From Bacteroidaceae bacterium (GTDB lineage: Bacteria; Bacteroidota; Bacteroidia; Bacteroidales; Bacteroidaceae), in assembly GCA_900770705.1 (NCBI GenBank), contig CAAGLF010000066.1, positions 1 to 14,995 of the forward strand: a DNA stretch of 14,995 bases, given 5' to 3'. The notes below the pieces were generated by a model. That model was not told where the DNA came from. It saw only the letters and a list, made by a program, of their open reading frames with translations, and did no database searches. Each line of letters opens with the position of its first letter. Positions within the stretch are counted from its first letter, which is position 1. The translations under genes were made by a program, and so were the position numbers. Of this stretch, positions 7,385 to 12,659 are shown one piece after another.

Positions 7385-8236
7385 TTATATAGTAAAGCCC
7401 TGTTGCCGGCGAAACTCGGCACAGGTCACGGCCGTTGCGACGGCCACGTTGAGACTCTCGCTCGTGGGACGTCCCGCCGGAAAGCTCGGAATGAAGAGTC
7501 GGGCGGTCACGCAGCGCTCTACGGCGGGGCTAATGCCGTGTCCCTCGCTGCCCATCACGATGAAGCCCGCCGACGTGAGACGCCGGCCGTAGATATTCTC
7601 GCCGTCGAGGAAGGTGCCATACACCGGCACACCCTCCGGCACGCCGCCAAGGAAGGCCGGCAGGTCTACGTAGGCTGTCTGCACGCGGGCCACGGCGCCC
7701 ATCGTGGATTGCACGGTCTTGGGCGAGAAGAGGTCGGCACAATCGGCGGAACACACCACGGTAGTAATGCCAAACCAGTCGGCCAGGCGGACTATCGTGC
7801 CCAGATTTCCCGGATCCTGCACGCCATCGAGCACGAGCACGAGTTCCCGGCGGCCTTTTTCGTAGAGCCGCGAAAATACCTCGGCGGAAGTTTTTTTTTC
7901 GGGCCTTGAAAAAAAATTTTCGGGCCTTGTAGTTTCAACTGTCGCCGCAGAAGTTTCGCCGATGTTCGACTTGCGGAAAACTGCCAGCACACCTTGCGGC
8001 GTTTTCTGCAGAGAAGCCTGCGAAAGCTCGGTCTCCGTCAGTACTGCCACCTCGTCGGCACAGTCGGCCGGCACGCTGCGCAGCCCTTCCTCCGTGCCCG
8101 CCAGCAGCAGGCAGGAGAAACGCCGCAGCAGCTCGCCCACGGTCTTCGGTCCCTCGGCCAAAAAGAGTCCTTCCTCGTCGCGAACCTTCTTTCTGGCCAG
8201 CGAACGGATGAGTTTCAGCTTGTTTTTACTCAGCAT
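7385..8236 (-). CDS. TrmH/SpoU-family RNA 2'-O-methyltransferase carrying an in-frame repeat element
   Basis: The product (283 aa) has an N-terminal substrate-binding domain (KNKLKLIRSLARKKVRDEEG, then LFLAEGPKTVGELL, up to about residue 90) and a C-terminal SPOUT methyltransferase domain. Its three SpoU motifs are DPGNLGTIVRLADWFGI (141-157), FIVMGSEGHGIS (225-236) and IPSFPAGRP followed by SESLNVAVATAV (249-270). The last two form the trefoil-knot S-adenosylmethionine site. Members 2'-O-methylate rRNA or tRNA; the exact target cannot be read from sequence. Between the two domains, residues 93-120 are encoded by a copy of the intergenic palindromic repeat, giving an Arg-Pro-Glu-containing, low-complexity linker. 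The start at 8236 has a TAGCTTTG box just upstream on the same strand (8260-8253). The neighbouring glycosyltransferase gene follows after 54 bp. Confidence 0.92.
   Translation of the reverse strand: MLSKNKLKLIRSLARKKVRDEEGLFLAEGPKTVGELLRRFSCLLLAGTEEGLRSVPADCADEVAVLTETELSQASLQKTPQGVLAVFRKSNIGETSAATVETTRPENFFSRPEKKTSAEVFSRLYEKGRRELVLVLDGVQDPGNLGTIVRLADWFGITTVVCSADCADLFSPKTVQSTMGAVARVQTAYVDLPAFLGGVPEGVPVYGTFLDGENIYGRRLTSAGFIVMGSEGHGISPAVERCVTARLFIPSFPAGRPTSESLNVAVATAVTCAEFRRQQGFTI
7877..7960 (-). repeat. Copy B of the palindromic repeat family, inside the TrmH-type coding sequence
   Basis: Read on the coding (minus) strand, the segment opens with GGCGAAACTTCTGCGGCGA and closes with CCGCCGAGGTA, the same ends as in the intergenic copies. 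The centre is expanded and contains a direct repeat (TTTTCGGGCCTTG at 7896-7908 and 7917-7929 on the plus strand, period 21 bp). The segment is 84 bp, exactly 28 codons, and starts on a codon boundary (residues 93-120), so the frame is kept. The 21-bp period yields a duplicated RPE(N/K) heptad. The shared 18 bases CGCCGCAGAAGTTTCGCC also occur at 6044-6061. Confidence 0.8.
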
Positions 8237-8252
8237 GTGCCCAAATTTTCTG

Positions 8253-8260
8253 CAAAGCTA
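8253..8260 (-). promoter_or_regulatory. Putative -7 box (TAGCTTTG) for the TrmH-type gene
   Basis: On the minus strand the octamer reads TAGCTTTG, matching the Bacteroidetes -7 consensus TAnnTTTG, and sits 16 bp before the ATG at 8236. It would give a leader of only about 10 nt. I found no clear TTTG at the -33 position, so this is a half-promoter call. Confidence 0.45.
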
Positions 8261-8283
8261 CAAAGAGTTTTTTATTTATTTCC

Positions 8284-8291
8284 TAACTTTG
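8284..8291 (+). promoter_or_regulatory. Putative -7 box (TAACTTTG) for tamL
   Basis: TAACTTTG matches the TAnnTTTG -7 consensus of Bacteroidetes sigma-ABfr promoters. It lies in the 147-bp divergent region between the TrmH-type gene and tamL, about 92 bp before the tamL ATG, behind an AT-rich stretch (GTTTTTTATTTATTTCC) that stands out in this GC-rich window. The two opposing boxes (8253-8260 and 8284-8291) are only 23 bp apart, so polymerases on the two promoters would overlap. The tamL leader contains a CCCGCA/TGCGGG stem (8326-8331 with 8343-8348). Confidence 0.5.
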
Positions 8292-8383
8292 TCGACGTTT
8301 TTCGGGCAGAAGCCGCCGTGCCGGCCCCGCAAGACATCCCCGTGCGGGTCCTGATTCATCCTCAAACGGCATACCGATTTCCT

Positions 8384-10669
8384 ATGTGGCGCCTACTGCT
8401 TGCTATCACCTCGATACTTCTACTTTCCGCCTGCTCCGCCGAACGCTACTTGGGCGAAGACGAACTTCTGCTGTCGTCGGTGAAGATGAAGAGTAGCCGC
8501 AAGGAAGTGCGCAGCGGCGACTATCGGCGCTATGTCCGCCAGGAGGCCAACTCCCGCTGGTTCAATGTGCTGAAAGTGCCCCTGGGGCTCTACTGCCTAT
8601 CGGGTACGGACAGCACGCGCCGCATCAATCGCTTTTTTCGTCGTCTGGGCGAAGCGCCCGTGGTCTACAGCGAGACGCAGACCGCCGCCACGCTCACCGC
8701 CCTGCGCTCCGCCCTGGCCGCCCACGGCTACCTGCAGGCCGAAGTCCGCTGCGACACCACGTGCAAGGGCCGCCGCGTGAAGCAAGTCTACCACCTGCAG
8801 CCCGGCGAGCGTACCTACATCGCCCACATCCGCCGTACGTACGACAACGACAGCGTGCGGCGCGAGATAGAGCACGACCTGCCGGCCTCGCGCCTCAAGA
8901 AAGGAATGCCCCTCGACGCTACGCTGCTCTCCGAAGAACGTAGCCGCATCATCCGCAGCCTCCAGAATCGCGGCTACTACGGTCTGCACAAGGAGTTCCT
9001 CAGCTATCGCGCCGACACCCTTCCCAACGACTACGGCGCCGCACTTACGCAACGCTTCGTGGCTCCCACCGGTGTCGACACCGCCCGCAGTTACCACCCC
9101 TACCGCTTCCGGAACGTGAATGTCTACGAAGATATTCAGCCCGGCGAACAAACGGACTCCTCCTACTACCACGGCATCAACTACTTCCGCAATACGAAGA
9201 AGTTCAAGCTCTACCGCCGCGTCTACAACAAAAATATAGCCATCCGTCCCGACAGTCTGTATGCCGAGAGCGCCCTTACGAACACGTACGCCGCCCTCGG
9301 AGCCTTGCCGAGCGTCAGTTTCTCGACCGTACAGCTCCATACGGCCGCCGACGGCACCAACACGCTCGACGCCGATATCATCGTGCGCCACAACAAGCCC
9401 CACTCCATCTCCGCCGAGCTCGAAGGAACAAATACAGCCGGCGATTTGGGAGCTGCTGTGGCCCTTTCGTACACCCACCGCAACCTCTTGAGAGCCGGAG
9501 AATCGCTGTCGATGAAACTCAGAGGCGCCTACGAAGCCATTACGGGGCTGGAAGGCTATTCTAACCAGAACTACGTGGAATATAGTGCCGAGGCAAATCT
9601 CACTTTCCCCACCCTGCTCTTTCCGCTGCCGAGCCGTACGCGCCACAAACTCAAGGCAGCGTCGGAAATAAGCCTCATGTACAATTCGCAGAACCGTCCC
9701 GAGTTTCACCGCCGCGTCGTGACGGGCGCCTGGGCCTACAAGTGGAACAGGAACGGCGTACGGAAGTGGCGCCACCGCATAGATTTGATGAGTTTCAACT
9801 ACATCTTTATGCCCTGGATCAGCGATACTTTCCGCAAGGAGTACCTCGAGAGCAATGACAGCCGCTATGGGATTCTGAGGTACAGCTATGAGAACACTTT
9901 CATTATGAAAGCGGGCTACTCCTGCACCTATACGTCGCAGCCCGAGGCCGGAACACCAGGGTCCTACCGCAGCAATGGCTACCAGGTGCGCTTCAGTATC
10001 GAGACTGCGGGCAATTTGCTCAACGCCCTCAGCCGTACTTTCAGCGCCGGGCGCGACAGTCTGGGCAGATACCGCTTTGCGGGCGTGGCCTACAGCCAGT
10101 ATGCAAAGTTCGACCTCGACTATTCGAAGAGTATCAGTATAAACGAGAAGAATGCCGTGGCTTTTCACGCCGCCTTCGGCCTGGCGATTCCCTACGGCAA
10201 CTCTACGGTCATCCCCTACGAGAAAAGATACTTCTCCGGCGGTGCCAACAGCGTGAGAGGCTGGAGTGTGAGGGAATTGGGGCCGGGAAAGTTTCAGAGC
10301 CATGATGGTAAAATCGACTTCATCAACCAGACGGGCAACTTGAAGCTCGATCTGAGCGTGGAGTACCGCACCCATCTTTTCTGGAAGCTCCACGGAGCGC
10401 TCTTTGTCGACGCCGGCAACATCTGGAACACCCGGAATTACGCCGACCAGCCCGGCGGACAGTTCCATTTCGACAGTTTCTACAAGCAGATAGCTTGCTC
10501 GTACGGCTTGGGCGTCCGCCTGAATTTCGACTACTTCATCCTGCGCTTCGACGGCGGTATGAAGGCCGTCAATCCCGCCTATACGGATCAGCGTAGCCAT
10601 TTCCCGATTATCCACCCCAGCTTCGGGCGCGACTTTACGTTCCACTTCGCCGTCGGCCTGCCCTTCTGA
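8384..10669 (+). CDS. tamL: TamL-type lipidated BamA/TamA-family outer membrane protein
   Basis: The protein (761 aa) begins with a lipoprotein signal peptide, MWRLLLAITSILLLSAC, with lipobox LSAC and lipidation at C17. Residues from about 25 to 330 form the periplasmic POTRA region. Residues from about 335 to 761 form the beta-barrel, with alternating aromatic strands. The Omp85 hallmark L6-loop motif VRGW is at 624-627 (SGGANSVRGW), and the chain ends in a terminal Phe (VGLPF), the usual barrel-assembly signal. Lipidated TamA relatives of this kind (TamL) are characteristic of Bacteroidetes and act in outer-membrane protein insertion or lipid transport, usually with TamB. No tamB gene is in this window. 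The frame is open upstream to 7994, but that stretch overlaps the divergent methyltransferase gene and lacks a signal peptide, so ATG 8384 is preferred. A BamA paralogue with the same domains is the alternative; the lipobox argues for TamL. Confidence 0.85.
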   Translation: MWRLLLAITSILLLSACSAERYLGEDELLLSSVKMKSSRKEVRSGDYRRYVRQEANSRWFNVLKVPLGLYCLSGTDSTRRINRFFRRLGEAPVVYSETQTAATLTALRSALAAHGYLQAEVRCDTTCKGRRVKQVYHLQPGERTYIAHIRRTYDNDSVRREIEHDLPASRLKKGMPLDATLLSEERSRIIRSLQNRGYYGLHKEFLSYRADTLPNDYGAALTQRFVAPTGVDTARSYHPYRFRNVNVYEDIQPGEQTDSSYYHGINYFRNTKKFKLYRRVYNKNIAIRPDSLYAESALTNTYAALGALPSVSFSTVQLHTAADGTNTLDADIIVRHNKPHSISAELEGTNTAGDLGAAVALSYTHRNLLRAGESLSMKLRGAYEAITGLEGYSNQNYVEYSAEANLTFPTLLFPLPSRTRHKLKAASEISLMYNSQNRPEFHRRVVTGAWAYKWNRNGVRKWRHRIDLMSFNYIFMPWISDTFRKEYLESNDSRYGILRYSYENTFIMKAGYSCTYTSQPEAGTPGSYRSNGYQVRFSIETAGNLLNALSRTFSAGRDSLGRYRFAGVAYSQYAKFDLDYSKSISINEKNAVAFHAAFGLAIPYGNSTVIPYEKRYFSGGANSVRGWSVRELGPGKFQSHDGKIDFINQTGNLKLDLSVEYRTHLFWKLHGALFVDAGNIWNTRNYADQPGGQFHFDSFYKQIACSYGLGVRLNFDYFILRFDGGMKAVNPAYTDQRSHFPIIHPSFGRDFTFHFAVGLPF

Positions 10670-10716
10670 TTTTCCGTATACAGCCGGCACTACCACGTGT
10701 CATAGTAGAAGCGTCG

Positions 10717-10800
10717 AACTTCTGCGGCGAAAAAAAATTTTTCTGCGGCGAAAGAAAAAATTATCTCCGTAGAAATTTCAATTTATGCCGCAGAAATTTC
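10717..10800. repeat. Copy C of the palindromic repeat family, downstream of tamL
   Basis: The module CTTCTGCGGCGAAA occurs twice in tandem (10719-10732 and, as TTCTGCGGCGAAAG, 10741-10754), followed by an inverted copy GCCGCAGAAATTTC (10787-10800). TTTCTGCGGC (10740-10749) pairs perfectly with GCCGCAGAAA (10787-10796). The block TTCTGCGGCGAAAGAAAAAA-(T)-TATCTCCG at 10741-10769 matches copy A (6000-6028 region) with one difference. It starts 48 bp after the tamL stop. The first copy could compete with the second for the same right arm, giving two alternative hairpins. Terminator activity is possible, but the stem is shorter than in copies A and D. Confidence 0.8.
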
Positions 10801-10895
10801 CCTTCCTGCCCCGAGCGGAAAAACCACACTGCCCCAGACGCTGCCTTTTCTCCCAGTTCCGCCGCAGAATATGGGCGTATGTCGGCATTTTTTCC

Positions 10896-10903
10896 TACAT
10901 TTG
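10896..10903 (+). promoter_or_regulatory. Putative -7 box (TACATTTG) for the pseudouridine synthase operon
   Basis: TACATTTG followed by CGCCGC matches the TAnnTTTG -7 consensus and lies 58 bp before the ATG at 10962. It follows repeat copy C, so the rluA-ogt pair probably has its own promoter and does not depend on read-through from tamL. No convincing TTTG -33 element was found at the expected distance. The rest of the 292-bp gap 10670-10961 holds only repeat C and the small hairpin at 10924-10941. Confidence 0.5.
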
Positions 10904-10923
10904 CGCCGCTTATCCGCAGAGAG

Positions 10924-10941
10924 AGGCCGTATATGCGGCCT
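10924..10941 (+). other. Small leader hairpin upstream of the pseudouridine synthase
   Basis: GGCCG (10925-10929) pairs with CGGCC (10936-10940) across a TATATG loop, with an extra A-T pair outside. It would sit near the 5' end of the mRNA if transcription starts about 10910 and ends 20 nt before the ATG. It could stabilise the transcript or be chance in GC-rich DNA. Confidence 0.3.
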
Positions 10942-10961
10942 TCTGCCACATTGATATACAC

Positions 10962-11867
10962 ATGAGAAAATCCCAGACCGCCCGCGACTTCACCTCCTTC
11001 ACCGTGCGCGAAGCAGACACGCTGCTTCCCTTTCTCCTCAAGGCACAGGCCGGCATCAGCCGGACGCGGGCAAAAGCCATATTGTCCGGCGGAGGCGTGC
11101 GCGTGAACCGCAAAATCGTGCGGGCCTTCGACCTCGGGCTCAGTCCAGGCGACTGCGTGGAAATCTCCAAGCGCAAGCCGCGCGAGGAACTGCGCAGCAA
11201 GTTTGTCAAGATCGTATATGAAGACCGGCATATCTTCGTGATAGAGAAAGCTACGGGCATACTTTCGATGGCTACCTCGCACCATACTTTCTGCGTCAAG
11301 ACCATCCTGGACGAGTATCTGCACCGTACGCACCAGAAGTGCACCGCCCACGTGGTGCACCGCCTCGACCGCGACACCTCCGGCCTGATGATTTATGCCA
11401 AGAGCCTCGAAGCGGAGCAGATACTCGAACACAACTGGCACGACATCGTAGCCGACCGGCGCTATGTGGCCCTCCTGTCGGGCCGTCTGCCCCAGAAGAG
11501 CGGCAGTGTCGAAAGTTGGCTGAAGGACAACAAGGCTTTTTACACCTACAGCTCCCCTATTCCCGACGACGGCCGCTATGCGCTGACCCACTACCGCCGC
11601 CTGCGTGAGAACGAGCGCTATACGCTGGCGGAGTTCCGACTTGAGACGGGGAGAAAGAACCAAATTCGCGTGCACAGCCAAGATTTGGGCTGCCCTGTGT
11701 GCGGCGATGTGAAGTATGGCGACGGTTCGAACCCCGTAGGCCGACTTGCGCTCCACGCCTACCGACTCTATTTTCACCATCCCGTCACCGGAGAATTTCT
11801 GAAGTTCGATACACCAGTGCCCCACGCCTTCGAGAAAGTTTTTCTGGCACCCGCTGAACAACGATGA
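10962..11867 (+). CDS. RluA-family 23S rRNA pseudouridine synthase
   Basis: The product (301 aa) isomerises uridine to pseudouridine in RNA. It has an N-terminal S4 RNA-binding domain (about 14-72: VREADTLLPFLLKAQAGISRT, then AKAILSGGGVRVN and LSPGDCVEI). The RluA catalytic domain follows, with FVKIVYEDRHIFVIEKATGILSM and the signature HRLDRDTSGLMIYAK (133-147), in which D136 is the catalytic aspartate. The downstream family motifs RLETGRKNQIRVHSQDLGCPVCGD and LALHAYRLYFHHPVTGE are present. The S4-plus-catalytic layout and length fit RluC/RluD-type rRNA enzymes, but the modified position cannot be read. ATG 10962 is chosen because MRKSQTARDF leads directly into S4 and lies after the -7 box. 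An in-frame extension to 10785 has no family sequence. The TGA overlaps the next ATG (ATGA, 11864-11867), implying translational coupling. Confidence 0.92.
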   Translation: MRKSQTARDFTSFTVREADTLLPFLLKAQAGISRTRAKAILSGGGVRVNRKIVRAFDLGLSPGDCVEISKRKPREELRSKFVKIVYEDRHIFVIEKATGILSMATSHHTFCVKTILDEYLHRTHQKCTAHVVHRLDRDTSGLMIYAKSLEAEQILEHNWHDIVADRRYVALLSGRLPQKSGSVESWLKDNKAFYTYSSPIPDDGRYALTHYRRLRENERYTLAEFRLETGRKNQIRVHSQDLGCPVCGDVKYGDGSNPVGRLALHAYRLYFHHPVTGEFLKFDTPVPHAFEKVFLAPAEQR

Positions 11868-12421
11868 AGGCCCCACGCACCGCCACCACCTACGAAGCGT
11901 CGGCCGGCAGGCTGCTGCTCATCGCAGAGGGCGACGTGCTCGCCGCCTGCGCCTTTGCCGATACGCTGGCCGCCCTTCGGCGTCTGGGAGAAACGCCGCT
12001 GCTGCCGATGGCCGCCGCCGAAGCGCAGGCACCCGTGCTGGGAAGGGCCACGAAGTGGCTCGATGCCTGTTTTTCCGGCTCGGAACTGCCCCCCTTGCCG
12101 CCGTTGGCGGCCGCTCCCACGGACTTCGGCCGACGCTTGCGGGCAGCCCTGTTGCGCATTCCGCGCGGAACGACCGCCTGCTATGCCGAACTGGCACGCT
12201 GTCTGGGCACCTCGCCCCGCGCCGTAGGCCGGGGCGTAGCCGCCAATCCGCTGCTGGTGTTCGTGCCGTGCCACCGCGTCACTGGCCGGGGGCGTAAGTT
12301 GCTCGGATATGCCGGCGGAGCGGAGCGTCAGGCCTTGCTGCTACAAGCGGAAGCGGCGAAACAGGCGCGAACCGCAGCCAACGTCGTTCATCCGGCCAGC
12401 GTAGCAAAACGCCACGTATGA
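11864..12421 (+). CDS. ogt: O6-alkylguanine-DNA alkyltransferase (Ogt-type)
   Basis: The protein (185 aa) removes alkyl groups from O6-alkylguanine by transferring them irreversibly to its own cysteine. The C-terminal DNA-binding domain (about 86-165) is typical: DFGRRLRAALLRIPRGTTACYAELA, the helix-turn-helix with arginine finger SPRAVGRGVAANP (117-129) and the acceptor motif VPCHRV (134-139, C136), then GKLLGYAGG-like sequence ending LLLQAE. The N-terminal half (GRLLLIAEGDVLAACAFAD) is the loosely conserved RNase H-like domain. There is no AraC-type or phosphotriester-repair part, so it is a stand-alone Ogt-like enzyme and not full Ada. A tail of about 20 residues after 165 is unusual in length. 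It overlaps the pseudouridine synthase gene by 4 bp, so the two form an operon, and hairpin copy D begins 18 bp after its stop. Confidence 0.93.
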   Translation: MKAPRTATTYEASAGRLLLIAEGDVLAACAFADTLAALRRLGETPLLPMAAAEAQAPVLGRATKWLDACFSGSELPPLPPLAAAPTDFGRRLRAALLRIPRGTTACYAELARCLGTSPRAVGRGVAANPLLVFVPCHRVTGRGRKLLGYAGGAERQALLLQAEAAKQARTAANVVHPASVAKRHV

Positions 12422-12438
12422 CCTGCTTTTACAAACCT

Positions 12439-12504
12439 CGGCAGAAAAAATAATTACCTCGGCGGAAAGAAAAATTTCTGCCGAGGTAATTCTTTTTTCT
12501 GCCG
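12439..12504. terminator. Long hairpin after ogt; copy D of the palindromic repeat family
   Basis: Two 25-nt arms (12439-12463 and 12480-12504) are complementary at 24 of 25 positions, with a 16-nt loop that can itself pair (AGAAA with TTTCT). The arms contain the TACCTCGGC / GCCGAGGTA module and end on an AT-rich run. The family's conserved end, GTTTCGCC (GGCGAAAC on the minus strand), follows at 12510-12517. It starts 18 bp after the ogt stop and precedes the ccsBA promoter region. That position suits transcription termination of the rluA-ogt operon, though this role is inferred. Confidence 0.75.
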
Positions 12505-12619
12505 CGAATGTTTCGCCTTACTACTTGCTACGCATTTCTCCCTCACAAGAAGTGGTGATTTTCAGCCTTCCGACATCAATTTCCGCCCTTGCACGCAGTA
12601 CGGTACGGGCAAAAACAGG

Positions 12620-12627
12620 TACTTTCG
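12620..12627 (+). promoter_or_regulatory. Possible -7 box (TACTTTCG) for ccsBA
   Basis: TACTTTCG differs from TAnnTTTG at one position and is followed by CGGCC. A start site near 12633 would give a leader of about 27 nt to the ATG at 12660 and would make the ATG at 12636 almost leaderless. This supports the 12660 start. No clear -33 TTTG is present. The rest of 12518-12659 shows no gene. Confidence 0.35.
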
Positions 12628-12659
12628 CGGCCGAAATGCCAACCACTGCACACCCCAAT

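Noticed and set aside
7994..8383. Upstream extension of the tamL frame by 130 codons
   Set aside because: It overlaps the start of the divergent methyltransferase gene and the promoter region, and would bury the lipoprotein signal peptide.
8597..10696. A 699-codon open frame on the minus strand opposite tamL
   Set aside because: Long antisense frames are expected in GC-rich genes with biased codon use. It has no recognisable domain, and the plus-strand protein has a clear signal peptide, VRGW motif and terminal Phe.
10785..10961. In-frame 59-codon upstream extension of the pseudouridine synthase
   Set aside because: It starts within repeat copy C and spans the TACATTTG box; its sequence is basic and Cys-rich with no family similarity, while ATG 10962 leads straight into the S4 domain.
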